Below are positions 6,969-14,371 of a stretch of DNA of 21,839 nt, in pieces. Below the pieces are notes generated by a model. The model was not told where the DNA came from. It searched no databases and saw nothing but the letters and a program-made list of their open reading frames with translations. The DNA is taken from positions 1 to 21,839 of the forward strand of contig JAQUQN010000011.1 of the NCBI GenBank assembly GCA_028716065.1, read 5' to 3'. A program made the translations under genes and the position numbers. Source of the DNA: Candidatus Omnitrophota bacterium. GTDB taxonomy: Bacteria; Omnitrophota; Gorgyraeia; 2-01-FULL-45-10. Each line of letters begins with the position of its first letter. Within the stretch, counting starts at the first letter, position 1.

Positions 6969-7613
6969 CTAAATCCTGAATATATCTTTTACTTTCTTCA
7001 AGCTCGTTGTCCTTACCACGCCCATCAGCTTGTCATCGAGTTCGATCCTCGTGTCCGGCTGCGGAATGATAACGGCTTTCTTCCTCTCTATGACTACCAC
7101 TAAAAATTCGTCGGGAATGGTGAGTTCGCTCACCCTCTTCCCTCTCAGTTCCTTATCGACCATTATCTCGATGACACCGAGCTCTCCGCGTTCGACGAGA
7201 TAACTCGTGAAGCGGTTCTCCACAATCTTGTCCCTTATCATGGCCGCCACGAGCGCCGTCCCGCTTATCGTGTCCATGCCCAGTTTTCTGTATATATCGG
7301 CCCTCTTGGGATCGTAGACCCGGGCCATGACCCTCGGGACCTTGAATATCTTCTTCGCTATCTGGCTTGCCATGAGGTTGGTGTTATCTCCGCTCGTTAC
7401 CGCAACGAAGGCGTTCTGTTTATCTATCTTCAGTTCCCTTAAGAGTTTTTCGTCGAAACCGTTGCCTACGGCGGTCACGCCATTGAACGTGGTTCCCAGC
7501 CTTTTAAGCGCTTCGGCGTCCCTGTCGATTATCGTGACGTTATATCCTTCCTGTGAAAGCAGGATCGCCAGCTGTGACCCCACACGACCGCAACCCACTA
7601 TCATTATGTTCAT
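6969..7613 (-). CDS. trkA: TrkA-type RCK protein, single NAD-binding unit (subunit 1)
   Basis: Second TrkA/KtrA-like regulatory protein, 214 residues with RCK_N (GCGRVG at 7-12, then IIDRD with D30 contacting the nucleotide ribose) and a C-terminal TrkA_C domain with the RVSELTIPDEFLVVVIERKK-like core (cited in part). It precedes the other RCK gene by 44 bases, with an inverted repeat in the gap. It follows exbD by 13 bases and has GGAGG before ATG 7613. Being distinct in sequence from the neighbouring RCK protein, the pair probably forms a mixed gating ring under TrkH; this is inference from the fused E. coli protein. Confidence 0.92.
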   Translation of the reverse strand: MNIMIVGCGRVGSQLAILLSQEGYNVTIIDRDAEALKRLGTTFNGVTAVGNGFDEKLLRELKIDKQNAFVAVTSGDNTNLMASQIAKKIFKVPRVMARVYDPKRADIYRKLGMDTISGTALVAAMIRDKIVENRFTSYLVERGELGVIEIMVDKELRGKRVSELTIPDEFLVVVIERKKAVIIPQPDTRIELDDKLMGVVRTTSLKKVKDIFRI

Positions 7614-7626
7614 CGTTATTCCTCCG

Positions 7627-8058
7627 CTATTTCTCCGCTTGCTTTACAGCCGCGACGCTCACCTTGCTGATATTCAGTTCGTTTATCACGTCGAGGGCCT
7701 TCACCACATTATCGAATTTGGTCATGCTGTCCACTTTTAAAAGGAGGCTCATCGAAGGATTCTCTTTCAATCTCGATGCCAGGGCGCCTTTCAGCTTCCC
7801 CGGGCTGACCTTCTCGTCATCCATGAAAAAACTGCCCTTCCTGGTAATCGTCAGCACCGTCCGTTCGGCGCCTTCGAGGGCCACTGCGGTCGACGCCTTG
7901 GGCAACTTCACGTCCACTTTCGAGATCCTCGTCGGGTTGAAAGTGTATATGAGGCTGAAGGAGATGAAGAAGAATATGAACATGTTCATGACTATGTCGG
8001 TCATCGCCACCGACTCCAGCGCCACGAGATAATCTTTCCTCGACTCTATCTTTATCAT
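7627..8058 (-). CDS. exbD: ExbD/TolR family biopolymer transport protein
   Basis: Small subunit of a proton-driven energiser of the inner membrane, 143 residues. It has the usual layout: short cytoplasmic N-terminus, one transmembrane helix (about 19-38) that holds the conserved protonatable aspartate (D21 in AMTDIVMNMFIFF), then a periplasmic domain ending in VINELNISKVSVAAVK. It starts at ATG 8058 overlapping the ExbB stop (ATGA). No TonB, TolA or receptor gene lies beside it, so the energised partner is unknown. Confidence 0.9.
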   Translation of the reverse strand: MIKIESRKDYLVALESVAMTDIVMNMFIFFFISFSLIYTFNPTRISKVDVKLPKASTAVALEGAERTVLTITRKGSFFMDDEKVSPGKLKGALASRLKENPSMSLLLKVDSMTKFDNVVKALDVINELNISKVSVAAVKQAEK

Positions 8059-8675
8059 TCTTTAGACTTCATCTCCGACAATACCTCGGCCAGCTGCATG
8101 GAGGAATCGTTCAGTTCATACGACATGTATTTCGTCCGGCTGATTATGAAATTGCATATCAGGTAATAAGGCACCGCCACCGACAATCCCGCGGCGGTGG
8201 TTATCATCGCCTCGTATATGCCGGAAGCGAGCGCGCTCACCGTAACGCTCGAACCGGCCTTCTCCCACGCCATGAACGCCTTTATGAGGCCCGTTATGGT
8301 GCCCAGGAATCCCATGAGCGGCTCTATCCCTATCACGGATATGAGGCCGCCTATGTGTTTCTCGAGGGATTTCACCTGGCTGTTGCCCACGCGTTCCAGG
8401 ACCTTCTCTACCTCGCCGATAGGAAGGTTCATCTTTTCTAAACCAGCCTTGAAGGTCACCGCTACGGGATTCTGTCCGTTCCTGGAACAGAGTTCAAGCG
8501 CCGATTTGAAATCCCGCGCCCTCAAAAGCGCGAATATATCACTGGTGAAATCCTGGACGTTTATCCTCGTCCTGTAAAATAACCAGAGTTTCTCTATTAT
8601 TATGGCCAGCCCCAGAATAGAACCCAGTATTATGGGGATCATTATCGGGCCGCCCTTGATCAATATCCAGAACAT
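8055..8675 (-). CDS. exbB: ExbB/TolQ/MotA family proton channel protein
   Basis: Large subunit of the proton-driven complex with ExbD, 206 residues. Three transmembrane segments are visible: about 5-27, a central one around GLISVIGIEPLMGFLGTITGLI, and a third around AMITTAAGLSVAVPYYLICNFI (both cited in part). The GFLGTITGLIKAF and TAAGLSVAVPYY segments are family signatures. It begins 16 bases after the MarC stop and is coupled to exbD, suggesting transcription from MarC through ExbBD into the Trk genes. Confidence 0.92.
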   Translation of the reverse strand: MFWILIKGGPIMIPIILGSILGLAIIIEKLWLFYRTRINVQDFTSDIFALLRARDFKSALELCSRNGQNPVAVTFKAGLEKMNLPIGEVEKVLERVGNSQVKSLEKHIGGLISVIGIEPLMGFLGTITGLIKAFMAWEKAGSSVTVSALASGIYEAMITTAAGLSVAVPYYLICNFIISRTKYMSYELNDSSMQLAEVLSEMKSKE

Positions 8676-8690
8676 CTTGAATTTTCCTTT

Positions 8691-9287
8691 CTAAGGTTTC
8701 GTCATTGTAAAATATGCTATTGTCTCGATGATGCCCTTGCGTATCATCATGACGGCTATCGCGGCCAGAAGAAGATGCGCTATTTTAGAAAATGCCTTCG
8801 AGCCGGCCTTGCCGAGGATCTCCGATATCTTCCTGGCGTATGAAAAAACGACCCATACTATCAGCAGGTTTACCATAAACGCGAATACGGTAATGGATAC
8901 CCCGTAAGAGTCCAGGAGGATTATTATGGTCGTCAGCACTGCCGGGCCGGTTATGAGCGGAGTCCCTATCGGCACCGCCCCCATAGTCTGCGCGGAGAGC
9001 CTTATCGTCTTTTCATACTGCAGTATATCCCTTAATGAAATGGCCAGCAGGACTATGCCTCCGGCTATCTTGAAATCCATGACCATGACACCGAGCACCC
9101 TGAATATCCATTTTCCCAGAAAGAGAAATAGGATACCTATTAAAAAAGCCGTTATTATCGACTGATTTGTTATTCTCTGCCGCTCCCTTTTGTTCAGATT
9201 ATCGGTGAAGCCGATGAAGATAGGAAGGACGCCTATGGCATCCATGGCGACGAATAAAGGTATGAAGGATAAGAGGAATGCTCTCAA
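8691..9287 (-). CDS. MarC family integral membrane protein
   Basis: A 198-residue polytopic inner-membrane protein with six likely helices. The family hallmarks are the N-terminal FIPLFVAMDAIGVLPIFIG (residues 8-26) and the PIGTPLITGPAVLTTIIIL segment (about 106-124). The physiological role of MarC proteins is unsettled; the name came from a multiple-antibiotic-resistance locus but a drug-transport role is not supported. The start is TTG 9287, the only standard start before an in-frame stop at 9291-9293, and no strong Shine-Dalgarno is visible. Confidence 0.9.
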   Translation of the reverse strand: MRAFLLSFIPLFVAMDAIGVLPIFIGFTDNLNKRERQRITNQSIITAFLIGILFLFLGKWIFRVLGVMVMDFKIAGGIVLLAISLRDILQYEKTIRLSAQTMGAVPIGTPLITGPAVLTTIIILLDSYGVSITVFAFMVNLLIVWVVFSYARKISEILGKAGSKAFSKIAHLLLAAIAVMMIRKGIIETIAYFTMTKP

Positions 9288-9324
9288 AGGTTATCTTTGG
9301 AGTAAAAAATTTTATTCAAAAGAA

Positions 9325-9507
9325 TTATTTGGTCAACTTCGCCCTTATAATTCTTTCGGCCTCCAGCCAATCTTCCGCGGAATGACCTGATTTGCGGCCC
9401 CTTTTTTCATAAAGCTCGTAAGCCTTCTTTTCTATCAACTTCGTCAGGTCTTCCCGGGTGATGGTCGGGCTAGAGGATTTATTAGACTTAAAAGACGGTC
9501 TTGCCAT
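9325..9507 (-). CDS. DUF2934 family small protein
   Basis: A 60-residue soluble protein matching the DUF2934 pattern: IEKKAYELYEKRGRKSGHS then AEDWLEAERII (about residues 25-54). The N-terminal 20 residues are basic and Ser-rich. Function is unknown; family members are common as short stand-alone proteins in bacteria with aerobic or plant-associated lifestyles and in uncultivated lineages. I start at ATG 9507 because a strong GGGGGG(T) ribosome site precedes it by about 5 bases; a TTG at 9528 would lie upstream of that site. It sits 37 bases before MarC. Confidence 0.82.
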   Translation of the reverse strand: MARPSFKSNKSSSPTITREDLTKLIEKKAYELYEKRGRKSGHSAEDWLEAERIIRAKLTK

Positions 9508-9531
9508 ATATACCCCCCTTTTTTTCAATCT

Positions 9532-9607
9532 GATTACACAGATTTCTAAAAAATGATTACACCGATTATTTTTAATCTATGTAATCTATTTTATAATCTG
9601 TGTAATC
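9532..9607. repeat. Nested inverted repeat of a GATTACAC-GATT unit
   Basis: Four related 13-base units fill the 128-base gap after the GH57 gene: GATTACACAGATT (9532-9544), GATTACACCGATT (9555-9567), AATCTATGTAATC (9574-9586) and AATCTGTGTAATC (9595-9607). The outer pair is a perfect inverted repeat, and the inner pair is imperfect. The whole array could fold into a long cruciform or hairpin. A TATAAT at 9621-9616 on the minus strand might serve the DUF2934 gene, but its -35 is poor. Confidence 0.82.
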
Positions 9608-9635
9608 ATAACATAATTATACCCCTAAAAGCCTA

Positions 9636-11300
9636 TTAAGCAATAGAATTCTTCAGAAAATCCGGAACGGGTTTTTTCAGCAGTTTATATACGTTATGAA
9701 GGTGCGTCCTGTATAATTTATCGAAAGGGTTATTGTTCCCGGCGCCTGCCTGGCCCGCATACCACCAGTTCCAGTCGCTGCCTTCGGCTATGTAAAGCTC
9801 TCTCCACGCCCTGCGTATATCGGAACCATTGGCCTTGCGCCTTTCGTGAAGATCACGGGTGAATTTTACAAGGTCTTTTCTCGTATTATCGAGATAATCC
9901 CATGAAACATTATCCTGTTCATCGCCTATCCATATCTCAAACCTGTGGTTGATCCAGGAACCCGGAAATACGTTCGCGAGCGCCTTTCTGGGTGGGTCGA
10001 TGGCCAGATATTCGCTTATCGTGGACGATTTTAACTCCTTGTCCTTATCAAGCCCGGAATATAACGTCTCGAAAAATTTCCTGGCATTATCTTCGTAATA
10101 TTCCCACGCATTCTCCCCGTCCATTATCACTGTCGCAAGGCCCGTATCCGTATCGCGCCGGAGGTTCTCTGAAATACGGCTGAAATGGCTCAGGAGATCC
10201 TCTGCCGCGGATTTAGGCTCCCATGAATTGTAGCTAAAACTTATCATGTCCGAAAGATTCTTATCCCTGAAGATGAGCGATATGTGCCTGGAGTCGACCT
10301 TGAACTTGTAAGGCCTGTAGATGAGCCGCCTGTCCAATAACCCCAACCCCTTGAAATGTTTATCATACAATGAAAGGCTCTTGAATAATATGTCTTCGTC
10401 GGTAGCCACCCAGTCAAGCCCTTTGGATATCATCAGGTTTAAGGCGTCGTCCGATACGCTGCCTTCGGAGGGCCACATGCCGCGCGGCGGCCTCCCGAAC
10501 TGCCCGGTGTGGTACCTGATGGCCTCCTCTATCTGCCATGCCGCGTCCTCCGGGTGCGAGAACTTCTTCCTGGGAAGTTTTATCTCGGGAGAAGAGACGC
10601 GCGCCACCGAAGTATCGCAAATAAGCGGCAGTATGGGGTGGTAGTAAGGGGTGGTGGATATTTCGATGCGGCCGGCGTCCTGGAGTTTCCTGTATAAAGG
10701 CAGGATCTTCGCCATGGTCTCGCTCTGTTTGGCTATGATATACTTCTTATCTTCCTCGCTGTAGTCTCTCTTCTTCTTAATAAGGCCCTTCAGGTTCGCG
10801 TCCTCATCGACGCTGATAGAATGGAACCACGAAAGGTTGAACAGGACCTGCAGATCGAGAAGGTCCTGGTTCGAAAAATTCTTGGCCACCTTCTTCAATT
10901 CTTTCTCACGGACCCCTTTAATACCCCTCTTCATCAATAATTCAAGGTATCTCTCGTTCGGCTCTATCATCCTCTTGAAATTTACCTTGAAGAAATTTTC
11001 CAGGATGAAAAGCCTGTCCTCGAATTTCAGCGAGCCGGCCTTCAGAACCGTCTTGTCGAGAAAGGTATCCGTCGCCTCGTTCTCGACGTAGTCGTTTATC
11101 TGTTCGACAAGGACCGGGACCATGTTAAAATTGACCCTGACATTATCGAAACGCTCGACGAGCGCCGCCATGGGAAAATAGTCCTTGACGCCGCGCAGCC
11201 TTACCCATGGCATGAGATACTTTCCCGTCAGGTCGTCCTTGTAGAACGGCTGATGCATGTGCCAGAGGAACGCCACTCTCAATCTATTTCTGTGTTCCAT
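9636..11300 (-). CDS. Glycoside hydrolase family 57 (alpha-amylase/alpha-mannosidase-like)
   Basis: Retaining alpha-glycosidase of family GH57, 554 residues, without a signal peptide and so probably cytoplasmic and acting on alpha-glucan such as glycogen. Conserved GH57 regions in order: HMHQPF (14-19), TTPYYHPILPL (216-226), GMWPSEGSVS (274-283) with the predicted nucleophile E279, WVATDEDI (297-304) with the acid/base aspartate D301, DGENAWE (394-400), and AEGSDWNWWYAG (505-516). The last pattern is typical of the COG1449 branch. Exact specificity (amylase, branching enzyme, glucanotransferase) cannot be read from motifs alone. No other glycogen gene is adjacent. The ribosome site before ATG 11300 is weak. 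Confidence 0.93.
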   Translation of the reverse strand: MEHRNRLRVAFLWHMHQPFYKDDLTGKYLMPWVRLRGVKDYFPMAALVERFDNVRVNFNMVPVLVEQINDYVENEATDTFLDKTVLKAGSLKFEDRLFILENFFKVNFKRMIEPNERYLELLMKRGIKGVREKELKKVAKNFSNQDLLDLQVLFNLSWFHSISVDEDANLKGLIKKKRDYSEEDKKYIIAKQSETMAKILPLYRKLQDAGRIEISTTPYYHPILPLICDTSVARVSSPEIKLPRKKFSHPEDAAWQIEEAIRYHTGQFGRPPRGMWPSEGSVSDDALNLMISKGLDWVATDEDILFKSLSLYDKHFKGLGLLDRRLIYRPYKFKVDSRHISLIFRDKNLSDMISFSYNSWEPKSAAEDLLSHFSRISENLRRDTDTGLATVIMDGENAWEYYEDNARKFFETLYSGLDKDKELKSSTISEYLAIDPPRKALANVFPGSWINHRFEIWIGDEQDNVSWDYLDNTRKDLVKFTRDLHERRKANGSDIRRAWRELYIAEGSDWNWWYAGQAGAGNNNPFDKLYRTHLHNVYKLLKKPVPDFLKNSIA

Positions 11301-11325
11301 AGCCTTTTGATGATTATTTTAAAAT

Positions 11326-11351
11326 GTAGGGCACCCTTAAGGGTGCCCTAC
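11326..11351. repeat. Perfect 26-bp palindrome, copy 1
   Basis: GTAGGGCACCCTT immediately followed by its exact complement AAGGGTGCCCTAC. It occupies the 67-base gap between the small secreted-protein gene and the GH57 gene. On the minus strand it is followed by ATTTTAAAATAAT, so in RNA it could act as a weak terminator or stabiliser after the lipoprotein operon. The identical element recurs at 12761-12790. Confidence 0.93.
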
Positions 11352-11367
11352 TTGAGTGGAAAAATAT

Positions 11368-11763
11368 CTATTCTTCCGAGCCCTCGGTTGCTGCTTCGGA
11401 CTCTTTTCCGGCCGGTATCTCTTCTTCCTTCTCCACCACTATCGCCTGCGCGACGCTCTTTCCTTCACTGAGCGTATATATGATATCTACCCAGTCGCCC
11501 TTTTTAATATCGGCCAGGCCTGCGGCATTATCGATCTTGACCTCTTTGGCCACAAGCAATTCCGTCGTCTTCTCTTCGTCGCTGTCATAATCGTAATACT
11601 GGACGGTTATCGACCCGGAGGCCGTGTTCACGTTCTGAACTTCGCCGTAAATGGAGAGTTCCGCTACAGGCGCTTCTTCCTGAGCGGTACATACGGCCGG
11701 GACCGCGAGGAAACCGAAAATAAACAACAGCAAAGCGGGTAATACCAATACATATTTTTTCAC
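11368..11763 (-). CDS. Small secreted beta-rich protein (DUF5666-like), unknown function
   Basis: A 131-residue exported protein starting at GTG 11763, which has AGGGGAGGT about 6 bases upstream. The signal peptide (KKYVLVLPALLLFIFGFLAV and so on) ends near VCTA-QEE. The mature part is one small beta-domain (GEVQNVNTASGSITVQYYDYDSD, then LLVAKEVKIDNAAGLADIKKGDWVDIIYT, cited in part), resembling DUF5666 or similar OB-like domains, then an acidic tail rich in Glu (VEKEEEIPAGKESEAATEGS). Family assignment is tentative. It is the third gene of the lipoprotein run. Confidence 0.75.
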   Translation of the reverse strand: MKKYVLVLPALLLFIFGFLAVPAVCTAQEEAPVAELSIYGEVQNVNTASGSITVQYYDYDSDEEKTTELLVAKEVKIDNAAGLADIKKGDWVDIIYTLSEGKSVAQAIVVEKEEEIPAGKESEAATEGSEE

Positions 11764-11805
11764 TTCACACCTCCCCTGAAAGACATCGGACAAGGCACCC
11801 GGCGC

Positions 11806-12156
11806 TTAACGCCTTTTTGTCTCGTCGCGCAACTCTTTATTTTCGCCAAGCAATTTATCATAAGCCGCTTTTACAGTTATCTTCTCGTCAAGCAGCTTAT
11901 CATATTCGCCTTTTAAGGCGTTCTTTTCGTTCGTTACGGTCTGTAACCTGGTATCCAGGTCCATCTTTTCCTTCAGGATATTGTCATATTCCTTCTTCAA
12001 GGCGTCTTTTGCCCTTGCCAGGACATTTACCTTTTCTTCCAGCGATATCTTTTCGCTCAATAGAGACTCGTATTTATCCTTCGATATCCCGCAACCCACT
12101 ATCGACATGAGAAATGATGCCGTGATCAATATGGAGAGCAGCCTTCTTAATTTCAT
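11806..12156 (-). CDS. Coiled-coil lipoprotein with 28-residue repeats
   Basis: A 116-residue exported lipoprotein. Signal peptide with lipobox IVGC (C22), then an almost uninterrupted coiled coil. An internal repeat of exactly 28 residues (four heptads) starts at Y29, Y57 and Y85, each Y-[DE]-x-[IL]-L-x-E-K-[IM], with a half-step copy at Y99 (14 residues on). The design recalls Braun-type murein lipoproteins, which form helical spacers between outer membrane and peptidoglycan, but the C-terminus is TKRR rather than a terminal lysine, so covalent attachment in the Lpp manner is not evident. It lies between a peptidoglycan-binding lipoprotein and a small secreted protein. An AAAGGAGG site is 11 bases before ATG 12156. 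Confidence 0.85.
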   Translation of the reverse strand: MKLRRLLSILITASFLMSIVGCGISKDKYESLLSEKISLEEKVNVLARAKDALKKEYDNILKEKMDLDTRLQTVTNEKNALKGEYDKLLDEKITVKAAYDKLLGENKELRDETKRR

Positions 12157-12208
12157 TTAAATGAATTCCTCCTTTTGGGCTCTTACGATAACTGATGATA
12201 CCTTCGGA

Positions 12209-12649
12209 CTACCGTGTCAAATATTTCTCCAGTTCAGCCCATGTAAGAGGCCCTACCTTGCCGTCAGGCTTAAGGCCCTTTGCCTTCTGGAACTCTACTA
12301 TTGCCCTCTTTGACTTGGGCCCTATTTTACCGTCTATGGGACCCGTATAAAAACCCGCTTTCGCCAGGGCCATCTGGACCTCTATATTTCTACCCGGTTT
12401 TATTTTAAGGCGTTCGGCGGCCGGCTTCTCCATCACCTGCGGCGCGGCTGTGGGCGGGATCGTTTCTGTCGCGACGATCTGGGCCGGCTCTGTTACGGCA
12501 GGAGCCAGCTTCTCCTCTGAAGGAGTGATCTCTTCCATCGATTCCATCTTCGGAATCTCCGGTACTTTTTCTACCCTGCTTTTGCAGCCATAAAACGCCA
12601 GCGGCAAAAGGATTAACGCCGTCAAAATTACTACCGTTACTCTAGGCAT
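12209..12649 (-). CDS. Peptidoglycan-binding lipoprotein (PG_binding_1)
   Basis: A 146-residue envelope protein: hydrophobic signal with a relaxed lipobox (FYGC, C22), a Pro/Glu/Ala-rich linker (about 28-83), and one C-terminal peptidoglycan-binding domain (about 86-143) with the pattern VQMALAKAGFYTGPIDGKIG, PKSKRAIVEFQKAKGL and PDGKVGPLTWAEL (cited in pieces). No catalytic domain is attached, so it should anchor or tether to the cell wall rather than cut it. It heads a run with the coiled-coil lipoprotein and has its own strong promoter and a GGAGG ribosome site. Confidence 0.9.
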   Translation of the reverse strand: MPRVTVVILTALILLPLAFYGCKSRVEKVPEIPKMESMEEITPSEEKLAPAVTEPAQIVATETIPPTAAPQVMEKPAAERLKIKPGRNIEVQMALAKAGFYTGPIDGKIGPKSKRAIVEFQKAKGLKPDGKVGPLTWAELEKYLTR

Positions 12650-12690
12650 TTATACTTCCTCCTTTCCGGATAATCTGACTGTTTTTTGTC

Positions 12691-12718
12691 ATTATAGAAC
12701 TTTAAGACCTTTTGTCAA
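12691..12718 (-). promoter_or_regulatory. Consensus sigma-70 promoter of the lipoprotein operon
   Basis: On the minus strand TTGACA (12718-12713) and TATAAT (12696-12691) are both perfect consensus hexamers separated by 16 bases. The expected start near 12684 gives a leader of about 35 bases containing AAAGGAGGAAG ahead of ATG 12649. It is the best promoter in the window and marks 12649 as the start of a new transcription unit. Confidence 0.85.
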
Positions 12719-12760
12719 GAACAATTTGAACGCAATTTACCCGATTTTTTTTATCCACAA

Positions 12761-12790
12761 TAGTAGGGCACCCTTAAGGGTGCCCTACTA
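12761..12790. repeat. Perfect 30-bp palindrome, copy 2 of the 26-bp element
   Basis: TAGTAGGGCACCCTT followed by its exact complement. The central 26 bases are identical to the element at 11326-11351. It lies in the 153-base gap after the DNA glycosylase gene, about 45 bases upstream of the -35 box. On the minus strand it is followed by TTGTGGATAAAAAA rather than a T-run, so it is not a standard intrinsic terminator in the direction of transcription. Confidence 0.93.
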
Positions 12791-12802
12791 TTTGATATTT
12801 GA

Positions 12803-13456
12803 TTATTTGAACACGTAACCCGTTTCCTTGGACCATAAGACAAGGTCCAGGGCCTCGAGGGGAATCCCGGCTTTGCCAGAGAATTTTTTCATCTTATTTT
12901 CTATCTCTAAATATGCCTTTTTGTTCAACGAAACCGGCGTCTTCCGTATCACGCCATAATTCTTAAGATTTTTTAATATATGTACATCCAGTATAGCCAG
13001 CCCTTTTCCACAACCTATGTTCCTCAAAAAATGGCTTGCCTCTTTATACCCTAAACCTTTTATATTCTTAACCAGCCATTCCCTGATTTCCGTGTTTTTA
13101 TCCGTGCCGATCTTGCGTTTTATGTCGATGCCTTCCTTGCTATTTCCGCAGTAGAATTTTTTTCTGGCCAGGATAAGATATTCGGCCTTCTTATTATGGA
13201 ACCTGACCCTGCCCTTCAGCTTTAAAGATATCCTTTTTGCGCCTGCCCGATAAAGTAACCTACCTTTTTTCAATTCCTTGAGAGCCGCGTCGCAGTGAAT
13301 GGCCTTGGCCTGGGGCGTAAGTATGCAAAAACAGAGTTCCTCGAATATATCCTTGCCGCGCGCCAGGCGCAAAGAACCGAATTCCTCAAGCCTTTTCTTT
13401 ATGAGAGAGCTCTTTTTTCTGTATTCCGAGACCAGGCTTCTTATGGAGGGGTTCAC
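12803..13456 (-). CDS. 8-oxoguanine DNA N-glycosylase/AP lyase, Ogg2 (archaeal-type) family
   Basis: Base-excision repair enzyme removing oxidised guanine, 217 residues as usual for the Ogg2/MjaOgg type. Signatures are FEELCFCILTPQA (38-50), the helix-hairpin-helix GLGYKEASHFLRNIG (134-148) with the predicted Schiff-base lysine K138, and LAILDVHI (153-160) with the catalytic aspartate D157. It starts at GTG 13456, eight bases after the thioredoxin reductase stop, with only a weak ribosome site. Placement at the end of the oxygen-defence gene run fits repair of oxidative DNA damage. Confidence 0.9.
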   Translation of the reverse strand: MNPSIRSLVSEYRKKSSLIKKRLEEFGSLRLARGKDIFEELCFCILTPQAKAIHCDAALKELKKGRLLYRAGAKRISLKLKGRVRFHNKKAEYLILARKKFYCGNSKEGIDIKRKIGTDKNTEIREWLVKNIKGLGYKEASHFLRNIGCGKGLAILDVHILKNLKNYGVIRKTPVSLNKKAYLEIENKMKKFSGKAGIPLEALDLVLWSKETGYVFK

Positions 13457-13464
13457 TTGAGATA

Positions 13465-14370
13465 TTACCTTGATTGGTTCAGATAGCGGAACGCTCCGAG
13501 CGCGGCCTTGGCGCCTTCTCCGGCCGCTATGATTATCTGTTTTTCCGGGACATCCGTTACATCGCCTGCCGCGAAGATACCCGGGATATTCGTGCGATTA
13601 TAGGCGTCCACCTTTATTTCTCCGGCGGCGTTCTTATCGACTCCTTTTACGAATCCTGAATTGGGAATGAGCCCTATCTCGACAAAGATACCCTCGACCG
13701 CCAGGGTTTCTTCTTTCCCGGCCATTTTTACAGTAATGGCTTTTACCATCTTATCTCCGGCCACGGAAGTAACGAAACTAGAGTTCATTACCGTCACGAG
13801 GCCGCTCTTCTGGACCTTCTCCCTCATGATGGCATCGCCGCCAAGAGAGGGTGTGATATTTATAAGATAAACATGGCTGGCTATCTTCAGCAGCTGCAAT
13901 GCCGCGTCCAGGGCGGAATTCCCGCCTCCGATAACGGCTACCGCCTTTCCGGAAAAAAGAGGCGCGTCACAGGTAGCGCAATAAGTGAGACCTTTATTCT
14001 TATATTCACGTTCTCCCGGAACTCCTAACTCTCTCGATTTCTTCCCGGAAGCCACTATTACCGTCTTCGCCGCGTACTCACCCTTATCGGTCCTGACATG
14101 TATGACACCTTCTCTTACCTCTATCTTCGTCGCCTTCTCGCCCTCTTTCAGATTGACCTTGTACGTGCGCATGTGTTCTTCGAATTTAGCGCTGAGGTCG
14201 GGTCCGGTTATAAACTGATACCCCGTGTAATTTTCCACATCTCCGCTCCAGGCCGTCTGGCCCCCTATATCCATGCTGACGACGAGAAAATTTATCCTCT
14301 TGCGCGCGGCATAGACGCTGGCGGTTATTCCCGCCGGACCTGCGCCTATGATGATGAGGTCGTATGTCAT
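13465..14370 (-). CDS. trxB: Thioredoxin reductase-like FAD/NAD(P)H disulfide oxidoreductase
   Basis: Flavoprotein of 301 residues that passes electrons from NAD(P)H to a thioredoxin- or glutaredoxin-like protein. FAD-binding GAGPAG at 9-14, redox-active disulfide CATC (C131-C134), second nucleotide loop IGGGNSA (147-153), and the C-terminal FAD motif IPGIFAAGDVTD. Length and CATC spacing are those of low-molecular-weight TrxR. It begins one base after the stop of the glutaredoxin-like gene, its most likely partner, and is followed closely by the DNA glycosylase. Confidence 0.94.
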   Translation of the reverse strand: MTYDLIIIGAGPAGITASVYAARKRINFLVVSMDIGGQTAWSGDVENYTGYQFITGPDLSAKFEEHMRTYKVNLKEGEKATKIEVREGVIHVRTDKGEYAAKTVIVASGKKSRELGVPGEREYKNKGLTYCATCDAPLFSGKAVAVIGGGNSALDAALQLLKIASHVYLINITPSLGGDAIMREKVQKSGLVTVMNSSFVTSVAGDKMVKAITVKMAGKEETLAVEGIFVEIGLIPNSGFVKGVDKNAAGEIKVDAYNRTNIPGIFAAGDVTDVPEKQIIIAAGEGAKAALGAFRYLNQSR

Positions 14371-14371
14371 G

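Noticed and set aside
11801..11820. Short GC-rich hairpin followed by TTTTT on the plus strand
   Set aside because: The stem is about four base pairs, overlaps the end of a minus-strand gene, and no plus-strand gene precedes it.
11326..12790. Possible CRISPR from the repeated palindromes
   Set aside because: Only two copies about 1.4 kb apart with genes between them, no regular spacers and no cas genes.
12719..12802. Terminator for the DNA glycosylase gene at the palindrome
   Set aside because: On the transcribed strand the hairpin is followed by TTGTGGATAAAAAA, an A-run rather than a T-run, so it does not meet the intrinsic terminator pattern.
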